Source: DASPSM01 sp963800135 (lineage in GTDB: Bacteria; Planctomycetota; Planctomycetia; Planctomycetales; Planctomycetaceae). From it: a stretch of 64,000 bases of DNA. A model generated the notes under the pieces. That model had not been told where the DNA came from and did not search any database. It saw only the letters and a list, made by a program, of their open reading frames with translations. Below, in pieces: positions 45,915 through 55,715 of the stretch. Both the position numbers and the translations under genes were made by a program. The DNA lies in contig CAWCZR010000009.1 in NCBI GenBank assembly GCA_963800135.1, positions 434,001 to 498,000 of the forward strand, written 5' to 3'. Each line of letters opens with the position of its first letter. Position 1 is the stretch's first letter.

Positions 45915-46362
45915 CTGCCCCTCCGCAATCCGAGAAGTTGGCCCCGAGCCGGGTCGACGATCGATACCCGCGCTCACCCTCGCAGTCAGAATTGCAAACG
46001 GGCGAGCAAACAGCCGAGCCGGCCGTCCATTGTATTTCGCGCCGCGGCAGAGAAAGGCCCGCAGCGTGCGACTCCGCCCGCGCCGAGGCAACGCAACGTC
46101 TGTTCCAACGATCGGGAAAAGCGTGACGGCGGGGAAAGCTCTAGCAGCGAGGCGCCGCGCAAACTCGCTTAACTGGGAACGCGTCGAAAGTTGTGACGAG
46201 AGTCCAATCAATCCGTCGCGGCCCGCAAACTCTCCGCGGCCCCTTCAAAGTCCCCAATTGCGCGGAAGGTCAGCGGCAATTCTTACATCGGCCTGGAACG
46301 CTTCGCGCGAGGCGATGGCCTCGATTGCGCCCATCGGGGCAGAGACTGTTTGTCAGTCGGTC
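45915..46362. other. Gap between the kinase gene and the large exported-protein gene
   Basis: 448 bp. The reading frame of the exported-protein gene stays open through part of it but shows no protein-like sequence. It should hold that gene's promoter. I see no other feature. Confidence 0.4.
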
Positions 46363-49300
46363 CTAGGGCTTCGCCTTATTGCTCGGATGATTACCCTCCA
46401 AATCTGCGACGAGTTTCTTGAAGTCTTCGCGGCCGCGGAGGGAATCCAGATCCTTGTCGGCCTTGATTTGCGCGGCGTCCTTGAAACCCGAGGCGACGGC
46501 TTCTTTCAGATGCTTCATGGCCTGGTCGGCTTCGGCGTCGGCCTGCTTCGCGGCTGATGCCGATTTGTCCGTGCGGAGCAGGGCAGCGGCAACGGCGCGG
46601 AAGCAGGCATCGTTGTAGCAGTAGGCGGCGCGGTCACCGGTACGCTTGAGCTTCTCCCACATCTCGGCCGTCTTAATGCAACCGGCAGCGTCATTTTTTT
46701 CTTCGAGGCACTGCTGGCGCAGCGAGAAAAGCCGAGCGAGTTTGTCCGCTGCGGCACCAATGCCCGCCCCAAATTCGATCAGCTCATCGATGATCGGGAT
46801 CGCTTCGCCGGCGCGGTGGAGTACGACCAGGCTTTCGGCCACGTTCTTCTTGGCGCCGATTGTCGCGGGGTGGCGCGGGCCGTACTTGGGCTGCACCAGC
46901 GCAAGCGTCTCTTCGCGGAGTTTGAGGGCCTCAGCGTGACGGCCAAACGCGTAATAGGCCGACGCCAGGTTCCCCATGCAGGTCAATGTGTCGCGGTGGT
47001 CGGCTCCCCTCTTGGCCTTCAAGAGCGGCAGGACTGTCTCGTACAGCTTGAGCGCTTTGGCCTTGTGGCCGAGGCGAAAGTGGCTGTTGGCCAGGTCGAT
47101 CATCGTCTCAAGCGTGTCTGGATGATCGGGCCCTAGCTTGGATTTTCGCAGTGCCAACGTTTCCTCTTGAAGCTTAAGCGCGTCGGCATTCCGTCCCAGA
47201 CCGGAGTAGTCCGCGGCAAGCGAGTGCATCAGAGCGAGCGTGCGCGGGTGATCGGCGCCGAGCTGGGCCTTACTCCGCTTCAGCGTCTCTTCAGCGACTT
47301 TGACGGCATCGTGGAATCGACCAAGATATGTGTATCGAATGGCCAGATTGTGCGCGCTGGCCAGCGTGGAGGGGTGATCGACGCCGAATTTCGCAGTCCG
47401 GATTTTCACCACTTCTTCTTGCATTTCGAGAGATTCGCGCGGCTGGCCGAAAGTCATGTAGCTGCCGCTTAGACTTTCCATGCAAGCAAGCGTTTCGTGA
47501 TGATCGGGTCCGAGCAAGGTCTTCAAAAGCGGCAGTGCCTGCTCGCGGAGGGTCATGGCTTCACGATACTTGCCAACATGGTCATAGTCCGTGGCGAGAT
47601 TCTGCATAATCCGCAATGTGTCGGGATTCTTGATGCCCAGCTTCGTCTTGAGAATCTGGAAACTTCTTTTGTCGAGCTCAAGCGCGTCAACGTACCGGCC
47701 CGCCTCGTCGTAGCTGATCGCCAGATTGTTCATGTTGGCCAGGGTCTGGCTGTGCTCGGGGCCAAGCGTGGCTTGATTCAGTTCGAGGGCCTGCTTGTTG
47801 AGTTCCAGCGCCTCGGCATTCCGCCCGACAGAGTGGTAGCTGTTCGCCAGGTGCTCCATCGCCAGGATTGTGTCCTGATGGTTGGGGCCGAGCCTGGCTT
47901 TTCGCAGCGCGAGCACTTTCTCGCGGAGCTCGAGGGCCTCGTTCGATCGTCCCAGAGAGTCATAGCTTGTGGCCAGATGGCCCATGCTCATAATTGTGTC
48001 GGGATGCTCGGGGCCGCGAGCCTTCGTGTACAAAGCCAGGGCCGCTCGATTCTGCTCCGCCGATTTGTCGGGGGAATTCAGGGCCTCGAAAGCAAATCCC
48101 AGAACGAGCCGAAGGCGGGCTTCGATCAACGGCTGCTTGGGAAAGCTCTGACTCACGTAAGGCACTGCGGTGTCGATTGCCTGTCGCAGCGTGATGTCGC
48201 GCCCCTGCCCGCCTAAGACCCCCTTTGGCATCGCGGCCGCGATGATTCGCTTTTCCACGAATGCAAGCACGGCCTTGGCCTCGGCCTCGCGCTCGACTGC
48301 CTCATCCTTGGCCTTCTTCTCGGCGGCGGCCGCGAGCAACGCGTCATCCTTGGCGCGTTTCTCGGCCCGGGCAGCGGCAGTGGCTTCGTTCTTGGCCTGT
48401 CTTTCGGCGCTCGCCGCTGCGAGGGCTTCCTGTTTCGCCAGGCTCTCCGACGCCGCGGATCTCAACGCCGAGTCTTCGGCGTTGGTGGCGCGGACGGCTT
48501 GCCAGGCCGAAACGGTCGTCCCGGTCACGAGGCTCGCGACCACAATCATCGCCGTCAGCACGGCTGCCCGATTGCGCCGCATGAATTTTTGGAGCCGATA
48601 GGATCGCGACGGCGGGCGAGCTTGGATCGCGTCATGATGCAAATAGCGGTCGATGTCTTCGGCGAAAGCTCCCGGCGTGTCGTAGCGACGGTTGCGATCC
48701 TTTTCGAGCGCCTTCATCACGATCCAGTCCAAATCGGCCGCCAAGAGCTGCGTCAGCCGCTTGAGATCCAGGCCGCGGTTGACGGCCACCACCGACGCCG
48801 TGTCTCCCAACGACGACAGCCGCGAACTCGGCCGCGGCGATTCCTCCTCGCAGATCAGCCGCTGCATCTCGGCCAGGGCCGCCTGGCGCAGCCGCTTCGC
48901 TTCCAGCGGCGTGGTGCCCGTCAACAACTCGTACAGCAACACGCCGAGCGAATAGACGTCGGTTCGTGTGTCGACGTCGAGGATGCTCACTCCCGCTTGC
49001 TCCGGACTCATGTAAAGTGGAGTGCCGATCATCTGGCCAAGGGCCGTGAAAAGGGTTCGGTCGGTCAGTCTCTGCGCGGTCGCCTTGGCGACGCCAAAGT
49101 CGATCACTTTCACCACCGGCGCGCCGTCCTGCAGCGTGACAAGCACGTTGGAGGGTTTGATGTCGCGGTGAATGATTCCCTTGTGATGCGCGTGCTGAAT
49201 GGCCTGGCAGACGTCGAGGAAGAGCTTGAGTCGGGCTTCGGGCGTCAGGTGATTCTTGTCGCAATACTCGGTGATCGGCACACCGGTGACGAGCTCCATC

Positions 49301-49629
49301 ACGAAATAGGGGTGGCCGGATTCCGTCGTTCCCGCGTCGATGACTCGGGCAATGTGCGGATGGTCCATCAGCGCCAGGGCTTGCCGCTCCGACTCGAATC
49401 GGGCGATCACCTGGGCCGAGTCCATGCCCGGCTTGATGATTTTGAGTGCGACCCGGCGTCGAACCGGCTGGTCCTGCTCGGCTAGGTAGACCACACCGAA
49501 GCCTCCTTCGCCAAGCTGCTGCAAAAGCTTGTAGGGGCCGATCACGCTGCCGACGCGTTCGGGAGGCACGGCAATGACGGTCGCGAGCACATTTGGTGGC
49601 GGTTCGGACGCGCGTTGGCGTTCGTCCAT
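46363..49629 (-). CDS. Membrane Ser/Thr protein kinase with ten kinesin-light-chain-type TPRs
   Basis: 1088 residues. Kinase domain about 30-320: GEGGFGVVYLAEQ, the Lys in VALKII, catalytic loop HRDIKPSNVL, DFGVAKA and MSPEQAG. One TM helix follows (AAVLTAMIVVASLVTGTTVSAW), then an Ala/Lys/Glu-rich coiled-coil-like segment with repeating AEKKAKDEA-type units. About ten 42-residue TPRs follow, each built on LGPDHPDTL and GRxxEALKL. The C-terminus has a further helical pair. Kinase inside and TPRs outside is the expected topology. Such Hanks kinases are expanded in planctomycetes; the ligand is unknown. Confidence 0.93.
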   Translation of the reverse strand: MDERQRASEPPPNVLATVIAVPPERVGSVIGPYKLLQQLGEGGFGVVYLAEQDQPVRRRVALKIIKPGMDSAQVIARFESERQALALMDHPHIARVIDAGTTESGHPYFVMELVTGVPITEYCDKNHLTPEARLKLFLDVCQAIQHAHHKGIIHRDIKPSNVLVTLQDGAPVVKVIDFGVAKATAQRLTDRTLFTALGQMIGTPLYMSPEQAGVSILDVDTRTDVYSLGVLLYELLTGTTPLEAKRLRQAALAEMQRLICEEESPRPSSRLSSLGDTASVVAVNRGLDLKRLTQLLAADLDWIVMKALEKDRNRRYDTPGAFAEDIDRYLHHDAIQARPPSRSYRLQKFMRRNRAAVLTAMIVVASLVTGTTVSAWQAVRATNAEDSALRSAASESLAKQEALAAASAERQAKNEATAAARAEKRAKDDALLAAAAEKKAKDEAVEREAEAKAVLAFVEKRIIAAAMPKGVLGGQGRDITLRQAIDTAVPYVSQSFPKQPLIEARLRLVLGFAFEALNSPDKSAEQNRAALALYTKARGPEHPDTIMSMGHLATSYDSLGRSNEALELREKVLALRKARLGPNHQDTILAMEHLANSYHSVGRNAEALELNKQALELNQATLGPEHSQTLANMNNLAISYDEAGRYVDALELDKRSFQILKTKLGIKNPDTLRIMQNLATDYDHVGKYREAMTLREQALPLLKTLLGPDHHETLACMESLSGSYMTFGQPRESLEMQEEVVKIRTAKFGVDHPSTLASAHNLAIRYTYLGRFHDAVKVAEETLKRSKAQLGADHPRTLALMHSLAADYSGLGRNADALKLQEETLALRKSKLGPDHPDTLETMIDLANSHFRLGHKAKALKLYETVLPLLKAKRGADHRDTLTCMGNLASAYYAFGRHAEALKLREETLALVQPKYGPRHPATIGAKKNVAESLVVLHRAGEAIPIIDELIEFGAGIGAAADKLARLFSLRQQCLEEKNDAAGCIKTAEMWEKLKRTGDRAAYCYNDACFRAVAAALLRTDKSASAAKQADAEADQAMKHLKEAVASGFKDAAQIKADKDLDSLRGREDFKKLVADLEGNHPSNKAKP

Positions 49630-49955
49630 GGCGACGCTCCAGAGAGAGACGCCGTCCGAGGAAGCGCCAGAACGCGAGCTTCGTCCTCGGTGCGGCGAAA
49701 GGGCCGGATCCCCGACTTGACGCCGCCAGACATTTCAACGCCGGAATGATCGCCGATCAAGTTTTTTGTGGAAGACGGCGATCGAAAAGAAGACAAAGAG
49801 TCAAATCGCGACCCCACAGGGCGAACTCATGATTCGCCCCGGTGGCGGCTTTTCGGCCCCATCGTCGGCGTTGGTCGGGTAAACCGCCGGGAGGAGTTCA
49901 AAGCCCGGAGGTCGGCACCCGGGCGCGATCAAAGACTCTTTGGCGCCGACAAACG
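49630..49955. other. Intergenic region between the kinase and DegT genes
   Basis: 326 bp. It should contain the promoter of the kinase gene. A short AT-rich stretch (AAGTTTTTTGTGG) lies at 49759-49772, flanked by GCCGATC and GGCGATCG. No gene or clear signal otherwise. Confidence 0.4.
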
Positions 49956-51158
49956 TCAGGCCACGCGACGCAGGTGCGTCGTCTCGCTGTCCGGCAGGCA
50001 GCCCAAACCGCGGGCGATCCCGCGAACCACGACTTCCTGCCGCTCGGCCCCCAGCTCGGGGAAGATGGGCAAGGACAATACCTCGGCAGCGGCCGCCTCG
50101 GAAGCGGGCAAGTCGCCCGCCTTGTAACCCAGCGAGGCAAAGCATTCCTGCTGATGCAGCGGAATCGGGTAATAGATCGCCGCGCCGATCTGTTGCGAAC
50201 GTAGCGAAGCGAGCACTGCGTCGCGACGATTGTGCTTCACGCGAATCGTGAACTGGTTGTACACGTGGCGGCAATCCGGCAGCTCGCGCGGCAGCACCAC
50301 CTGCTCGCACAGTCCGTATTTCTCAAAGAGTACGTGGTAACGCTTGGCGTTCGTGCGGCGGGCTTCCGTCCACTTTCCCAAACGGGACAATTTCACGCGG
50401 AGCACGGCCGCCTGCAGTGCGTCGAGACGACTATTCAGTCCGACCTCCGTGTGGCGATAGCTGCCGGCGTCGCCATGCACGCGGAGCAGGCGAAGGCGCC
50501 GGCCCAGTTCGCGGTCGTCGGTCGTCATCAGTCCGCCGTCGCCCGCGCCGCCCAGGTTCTTCGTGGGGAAAAAGCTGAAGCAGCCGATCGTGCCCAACAC
50601 GCCGGCCCGTCGGCCTCGGTATTCGGCGCCGATCGCTTGAGCCGCGTCCTCGATGATCGCCAGCCCGTACTGCACGGCGATCCGCCACAGCGGCTCCATC
50701 GCCGCGCATTGACCGAACAGATGCACGGGCAGCAGAGCCCGCGTTTTCGGCGTGATGGCCCGCGTGATTTGATCCGGATCGAGATTCATACTGACCGGGT
50801 CGATGTCGACGAACACCGGCCGCGCGCCGACCCGGTGGATGGCCCCGGCCGTCGCGAAAAACGTGAATGGCGTCGTAATGACTTCGTCGTCCGGGCCGAC
50901 GCCCAGCGCCATCAAGGCCAACAATAGTGCGTCGGTCCCGGAGGCACAGCTAATCGCGTCGTTCGCGTCGCAATACTGGGCACATTCGGTCTCGAATTGT
51001 GCCACTTCCTCGCCGAGCACGAACTGCTGCGAGGCGAAGACCCGGTCAACTGCCTCGCGAACTTCGATGGCAATCGTCTGATGCTGAGCGACCAGATCGA
51101 TGAACGGGACGGGCGTGTGCGACGAGTGCGCGGACTGTGAGACAGGCAAGGCAGCCAT
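49956..51158 (-). CDS. DegT/DnrJ/EryC1/StrS-family sugar aminotransferase
   Basis: 400 residues. PLP-dependent fold I enzyme: VPFIDLVAQHQTI start, CASGTDALLLALMALGVGPDD, EVITTPFTFFATAGAI, VHLFGQCA, LAIIEDAAQAIGA and the Schiff-base lysine in FSFFPTKNLGGAGDGG; C-terminal YYPIPLHQQECF is characteristic. These enzymes add an amino group to nucleotide-activated keto-sugars for glycans. No other sugar-nucleotide genes are adjacent; the polysaccharide exporter at 39.4 kb may be functionally linked. Confidence 0.94.
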   Translation of the reverse strand: MAALPVSQSAHSSHTPVPFIDLVAQHQTIAIEVREAVDRVFASQQFVLGEEVAQFETECAQYCDANDAISCASGTDALLLALMALGVGPDDEVITTPFTFFATAGAIHRVGARPVFVDIDPVSMNLDPDQITRAITPKTRALLPVHLFGQCAAMEPLWRIAVQYGLAIIEDAAQAIGAEYRGRRAGVLGTIGCFSFFPTKNLGGAGDGGLMTTDDRELGRRLRLLRVHGDAGSYRHTEVGLNSRLDALQAAVLRVKLSRLGKWTEARRTNAKRYHVLFEKYGLCEQVVLPRELPDCRHVYNQFTIRVKHNRRDAVLASLRSQQIGAAIYYPIPLHQQECFASLGYKAGDLPASEAAAAEVLSLPIFPELGAERQEVVVRGIARGLGCLPDSETTHLRRVA

Positions 51159-51319
51159 GCAGCAGCTCCCGGTGGAACTTTCAGTGGATGCAATCGCGAA
51201 ACGAAATTACGAAATGCGGATTGAAGGGGAGGCGGAATTTATGCCGCCGGGCCAAAGGTGTCAACGGCGGTTTGCGCCTAAGCTTTTGCCCGCTGTGCCG
51301 CGATTTTTCCGACGCACGT

Positions 51320-51952
51320 TCACCGGGCTGACGCGTGAATCGCCGGCAAGTACCCAGCGCGGATCGCCGCCACCGTCGACGGCGGAGTGAGCAGCACGAC
51401 GTCGAGTTGTGCCGGCCGCGGGCGACGTTGGCCGTAGCCGCCGGGCGACCATTTGAGGAGTTGCCCGCCCAAAACGAGCCACGCGTCTTGCCCCTTGCTC
51501 GGGACCGTCACGAAGGCGCCGTCGGGCAAATCCGCGAGCGGCGCCGGATGCGAGCGCTTCGAGCGATCCGCATTCACGCGCTCCGCATGCAGCCGCCCGT
51601 CCATCTCGCCGGCGGTCGGACGCTTCGCCCCGAACTCGCCCGGGTGCGCCGCTTTCCACGCCATGCAAAAATCGATGAACCGCGCGTGCCGGCACTCCGC
51701 ACACGGTCGATGCCCGGCCGCCAGCGCCGTCGCCTCATCGAGAAAGAACAGCTCCGTATAACGGTTCGGCGTCATCACGGTCCGCTTGCGGCCGCGAAAT
51801 TCGAGCTCGCAGACTAGCCAATTCTTCAGCACCCATTTCCGCCGCACCCGCCCATCCGGATCGTGCAGAATGCCCCGATTGCCCATGAACGTGCCCCGCT
51901 CGGGAGTGGCGACGATCTCCCCGAACGGCGTCACGCGATTCTGCCTGGGCAC
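51320..51952 (-). CDS. Conserved hypothetical protein with Cys-rich CAEC motif
   Basis: 210 residues from a GTG at 51952. The N-terminal half (PRQNRVTPFGEIVATPERGT, MGNRGILHDPDGRVRRKWV, TPNRYTELFFLDEATALAAG, HRPCAECRHARF) matches a pattern I recall from conserved hypotheticals in several phyla. HRPCAECRHARFxxF could be part of a metal site like those in Ada-type or HNH-like proteins. Function unknown. Confidence 0.75.
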   Translation of the reverse strand: MPRQNRVTPFGEIVATPERGTFMGNRGILHDPDGRVRRKWVLKNWLVCELEFRGRKRTVMTPNRYTELFFLDEATALAAGHRPCAECRHARFIDFCMAWKAAHPGEFGAKRPTAGEMDGRLHAERVNADRSKRSHPAPLADLPDGAFVTVPSKGQDAWLVLGGQLLKWSPGGYGQRRPRPAQLDVVLLTPPSTVAAIRAGYLPAIHASAR

Positions 51953-52045
51953 CGAGTTGTCTCCCGCCCCGACTTTCCAGCGACGGACTTTTCCGCGGCG
52001 GACTTTTCCCCGACGCGCGCTCTTCTCGGGCGAGAATCCGCGACG

Positions 52046-52777
52046 CTATTTCGACTTGTCGCGGGCCGCGACTCGTGCGCGGTATTCGGCGAGGATCTTT
52101 TCGGGGTTCTCGTCGAAGGCCTGCTTGCAGCCCGAGCAGCAAACGTAATACGTCTGGCCTTTGTAGTTGATGGCGATCGACCCCTTGCCGCCGGTGACGA
52201 CGCACTCCGGCCCGTCGCCCCCTTCGACAGCCAGCCGCGTCCCTTCGCGGGTGTAGCCGACCTCGGCCACGCGAGCCAGGCCGCGGGACGTCGCCCGCTT
52301 CTTCTCGAAGAGCACGATCGTCCGCTTGTCGTTGAGTCGCGTGATCGTCAGGCGATGAATTTCATTCTTGGCGTCCGGCTGCGAGCTGAGCACGAGGTGG
52401 TCCTCGTCGAACGTGCCGCTATAGTCGCGCTTCGCGCCATCGGGCAGCTCGGCCGTCGCGTGAAACCGGCCGGTCTTATCGTCGAACGTGATGCGAACCG
52501 ACTTCAGCAGCTTGCCGTCGGTGACGACATAGCGAATGGCCGGCTCGGGCTGACTGAAGTCCCAAACCCACTCGGCCGATTCTCGCCAACTGCCCGTCGC
52601 CGACCCCCGCCGCGGCTGAGCCGTCCCCCGCCACCCGCCAATCAGCGAATTGAACTGCGACAGCGCCTCCTTGGCCGCCTTCGTCGACTTGTCCCCCTGC
52701 GGCGGCCCGGCCAACACGGCAACCGAACAGAGCAAGATTCCGACACAGGTCACCAAACGGCTCAGGGGATTGATCAT
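52046..52777 (-). CDS. Exported protein with C-terminal YHS/TRASH-like Cys motif
   Basis: 243 residues. Signal peptide (RLVTCVGILLCSVAVLAGP). A middle lipocalin-like beta region (FNSLIGGWRGTAQPRRG, RYVVTDGKLLKSVRITFDD, TGRFHATAELPDGAKRDYSG) is followed by ECVVTGGKGSIAINYKGQ and YYVCCSGCKQAFDENPEK, which is the YHS/TRASH-type metal-binding signature. Possibly a periplasmic metal or haem handling protein. Function not assigned. Confidence 0.7.
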   Translation of the reverse strand: MINPLSRLVTCVGILLCSVAVLAGPPQGDKSTKAAKEALSQFNSLIGGWRGTAQPRRGSATGSWRESAEWVWDFSQPEPAIRYVVTDGKLLKSVRITFDDKTGRFHATAELPDGAKRDYSGTFDEDHLVLSSQPDAKNEIHRLTITRLNDKRTIVLFEKKRATSRGLARVAEVGYTREGTRLAVEGGDGPECVVTGGKGSIAINYKGQTYYVCCSGCKQAFDENPEKILAEYRARVAARDKSK

Positions 52778-52831
52778 GATCGTCTCGCTCGTTCCGTTCT
52801 CGTCGCCGAATGACTCTCGCCCGCAGGCAAG

Positions 52832-53012
52832 AATTTTTCACCACAAAGGCACGAAGGCACAAAGATTTGAGCAGGAAAAGATTTTGAACAGGAGGAAACA
52901 GAGTCAACAGAGAAAATCAATCGATTCGAGTCTGTCTTACTCTGTTCACTCTGTTACCTCATGTGGAACGTCTTCGTCTTCTTAGTGCCTTTGTGCCTTC
53001 GTGGTGAAAATC
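52832..53012. repeat. Inverted pair of CACGAAGGCAC-type repeats
   Basis: Left arm 52832-52865 (TTTTCACCAC then AAAGGCACGAAGGCAC) and right arm 52977-53012 (GTGCCTTTGTGCCTTCGTGG then TGAAAA) are inverted copies. The 110-bp spacer holds TCAACAGAG and CTCTGTT elements. A second pair is at 56984-57072. This type of repeat is widespread in planctomycete genomes. Confidence 0.8.
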
Positions 53013-53112
53013 CGGTCTGTGCCTTCGTGGCAATCAGGGCCGCTAAGCATTCAACCCCGCGGCGACGTCGAAAGATCGCGCCCGCCGACAAACACAGCCG
53101 ACAAACACCGGC

Positions 53113-53979
53113 CTACCAGCCCCCTTTGCGGGTCAGTTCGCGGAAGCGTGCCAGCAAATCCTTGGTGATCGGACCCGGCTTGCCGTCGCCGATCGTGCGG
53201 CCGTCCAGGCTGACGACGGCCACCACCTCGGCCGCGGTGCCGGTCAAAAAGCATTCGTCGGCCGTGTAGATGTCGTGCCGGAGGATCGGCCCTTCCACAA
53301 CGGTGACGCCGGCCTGCGTGGCCAGGCGAATCACCGCCCCCCGCGTAATCCCCTCGAGGATGCCCGCCTCGGGCGAGGGCGTGCGCAGCACCCGGTTCTT
53401 CACGATAAAGATGTTGTCCCCCGTGCACTCGGCCACTTCGCCCTTGTGGTTGAGCATCAGGGCCTCTTCAAACCCGGCGTCGGTCCCCTCCATCTTCGCC
53501 AGGATGTTGTTGAGGTAATTGAGCGACTTGATGCGGGCGGAGAGCGCGTGCGGGTGATTGCGGATCGTGCTGGCCGTGACGAGGGCCATCCCGTTCTGGT
53601 AAATGTCCTCCGTGTACATCTTGATCGTGTCGACAATGATGATCACCTGCGGATCGCTCGTGCGGCGAATGTCGAGCCCCAACGTCCCCGACCCGCGCGT
53701 CACCACCAGGCGAATGTACCCATCCTTGAGCGAGTTGGCCGCCACGGTGCTCTCCACGGCCTCGGCCATCTTGGTCTGCGACAACGGAATCGCCAGCCGA
53801 ATCGCCAGCGCACTCTCATACAGCCGCTTGATGTGCTCGGGCAGCAAAAAGACCTTGCCGCCGTAGAGCCGAATCCCCTCGAACACGCCGTCGCCGTACA
53901 GCAACCCGTGATCGTAAACGCTGATTTTCGCGTCTTCCTTGGGAACCAGCGTGCCGTTGATGTAGATCTTCTGCGTCAT
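53113..53979 (-). CDS. ilvE: Branched-chain amino acid aminotransferase
   Basis: 288 residues from the ATG at 53979; an upstream in-frame ATG adds 17 unconserved residues. Fold IV PLP enzyme: KISVYDHGLLYGDGVFEGIR, VVTRGSGTLGLD, the Schiff-base Lys in ARIKSLNYLNNILAK, EALMLNHKGEVAECTGDNIF, GITRGAVIRLA and ADECFLTGTAAEVVAV. It catalyses the last step of leucine, isoleucine and valine synthesis. D-amino-acid transaminase and ADC lyase are relatives, but the NLNILAK-type lysine region and length favour IlvE. Confidence 0.92.
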   Translation of the reverse strand: MTQKIYINGTLVPKEDAKISVYDHGLLYGDGVFEGIRLYGGKVFLLPEHIKRLYESALAIRLAIPLSQTKMAEAVESTVAANSLKDGYIRLVVTRGSGTLGLDIRRTSDPQVIIIVDTIKMYTEDIYQNGMALVTASTIRNHPHALSARIKSLNYLNNILAKMEGTDAGFEEALMLNHKGEVAECTGDNIFIVKNRVLRTPSPEAGILEGITRGAVIRLATQAGVTVVEGPILRHDIYTADECFLTGTAAEVVAVVSLDGRTIGDGKPGPITKDLLARFRELTRKGGW

Positions 53980-54097
53980 GTGTCGATCCGTGTCCCTGAT
54001 ATGTCCGTGCCCTGATGCTTTCAGCCTCAATTTTAGAGGATGGGGGCGGCGAGGTCGATGCGGGGTGAGTGCGCCGTAATCGTCCTACGCGAACATT

Positions 54098-54797
54098 GGG
54101 TGGCCGGGACAACTCGTTGTCCCGGTTGCGCAGCAGCAAGAGGCGACTCAATCGAGCCAGCCAACCGGTACTCCCACCGATCGCCCCAGCTCGTAGTAGC
54201 GCGCAGAACTCCAGGCCCAATCGGTTGCCCGCGCCACGAGCCCTCTCGCAACGGGGTTCTGATGCATGTAGTTCAGCTTCTCGCGCAGCTTTCTCGGGCT
54301 GTAAATGTTGAAGTCGTAAAACCCTGCCTGCCACACCGGCTCATCCGGGTCGATCGTTCTCCCATACGAAGCGAGCCCCGTGCGTAGCAGCCGTTTGATT
54401 TGCAGCGACGAGAGTCGCTTCCACTGCTTGAGGAATTCGCTGATCTGGTTGTCAGCGGGGAACCAGACCAGGGCATGCACGTGGTTCGGCATCACCACAA
54501 ATCCAACACAGCGCCCTTCCTTTCGAACCAATTGAGAGTTCAGCACGCCCAGGACAATTCTCTTGGATCGGTCGACGTCGAGCAGACGCCGGCGCTTATA
54601 GCAAGAGAACGTGATGAAGTGGGCGTGGCGCTCTGTGTCGTAAATCCGCCGAGTTCGCATCGCGACATCGTGACCAAATCGGATCGCTTGCGACAAGCCC
54701 TGCTCCACCAACTCGATAGCTGCAGGCGTGGCCCAACGTTTAAGCTGCCGCCTCTTGTCGCGTCGCGACCCGGACAACGAGTTGTCCGGGCCACCCG
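54098..54797. mobile_element. RAYT transposase gene bracketed by REP palindromes
   Basis: Left REP: palindrome 54104-54125 with arms GGGACAAC and GTTGTCCC, followed by CAGCAGCAAGAGGC. Right REP: 54769-54790 with arms CGGACAAC and GTTGTCCG, preceded by GCCGCCTCTTGTCGCG. Both belong to one REP family, and both also occur together with only short spacer at 55716-55857. The unit is about 700 bp, contains only the transposase gene, and ends 25 bp from the zinc-ribbon gene. Confidence 0.85.
54148..54660 (-). CDS. REP-associated tyrosine transposase (RAYT, Y1_Tnp/IS200-like)
   Basis: 170 residues from the ATG at 54660, the usual RAYT length. HUH-endonuclease features: HAHFITFSCYKRRRLL, the metal-binding HxH in GFVVMPNHVHALVWF, the helix EFLKQWKRLSSLQIKRLL, VWQAGFYDFNIYSPRKL and the catalytic Tyr in KLNYMHQNPVARGLV. 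RAYTs are domesticated or slowly mobile single-strand nucleases acting on REP hairpins. REP palindromes lie just outside the gene on both sides, as expected for the cognate substrate. Confidence 0.93.
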   Translation of the reverse strand: MRTRRIYDTERHAHFITFSCYKRRRLLDVDRSKRIVLGVLNSQLVRKEGRCVGFVVMPNHVHALVWFPADNQISEFLKQWKRLSSLQIKRLLRTGLASYGRTIDPDEPVWQAGFYDFNIYSPRKLREKLNYMHQNPVARGLVARATDWAWSSARYYELGRSVGVPVGWLD

Positions 54798-54821
54798 GCG
54801 GAAGTTCGCTTCGTTTTCGGC

Positions 54822-55609
54822 CTACTTGTACGGGTTGGTCATTCCCGCAGAGATCGCACAGCAAATGTGCAAGATGATGCCGGGGATGATAAGGGGAACG
54901 TATCCGATTGCGGTCAGAATGAACCAAATGATGCCCGCCAGCAGACGCCCGGTGTAAATCTGCCCCAAGCCGGGAATCAGAAGCGAAAGGCCACAACTGG
55001 GGAGAACCGCTTTCGGAGAGGGCCAGTGCCTCCAGCGAGGACAGTAGTGGCGGCGGCAGCGGCACCGGAGTTCGATTTGGCGTCGGCACCCGAATGAGAG
55101 TGCGACTGGACGGTGTTCGTGTTGGCGTTGTTGATGACGATTTGCGGCGCTGATTGCTGGCCCGGACGAAGACTCACGTCCAGGTACTCGTTACAGTGGC
55201 GACATTTCCTCGCCTCTCGTGCGATCGGCTCCCCGCAGAACGGACAGGGAATTGGTTTCGCCAACTCAGCCTGCTTGGCCTCGATGATCTCCTGCTCCCG
55301 CCTTGCGATTTCCTCCTGCTTCCTGATGTTTTCCTCTCGCCGAGCCTTGTTCCATTCAAGGGCTGCACTGCCCGCCTTGGCGAGTCCGCCCCCGATTGCC
55401 TTGGTTGTCTTCAAGGCCGTCTCGGACACGATCAAAACGGTCGAGGGCTTGTCCTCTTCCTCTTCAGCGAGTGCCAATTTTGTCTTTTCGGCAAGGGCTG
55501 CCGATGCCGTGAAGGCGTTCTGGCATTGAGGGCATCGCCCGACCTTGCCAATCTTTTCCTGTGGGATGCTCAGCACTTTGTCACAGTGGGGGCATGTGAC
55601 AGCGACCAT
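54822..55609 (-). CDS. Double-zinc-ribbon protein with C-terminal membrane anchor, frameshifted
   Basis: About 262 residues when joined. An N-terminal zinc ribbon (VTCPHCDKVLSIPQEK, RCPQCQNAF), a helical middle (coiled-coil-like RREENIRKQEEIARREQEII) and a second zinc ribbon (IPCPFCGEPIAREARKCRHC). The first frame stops at 54977, but two helices typical of this architecture continue in another frame: LLIPGLGQIYTGRLLAGIIWF and GYVPLIIPGIILHICCAI, to the stop at 54822. One missing base around 54985-54995 fits. Function unknown. Confidence 0.75.
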
Positions 55610-55715
55610 GTTGGCCCTCTCCCATTTTCAGCCGAAAAAGCCTCGGAAATCGGTTTGGTGAGATGGTCAAAGCCATTCTGAACAAGGGGCAGGAAACGTG
55701 CAACAAAAAACCGTC

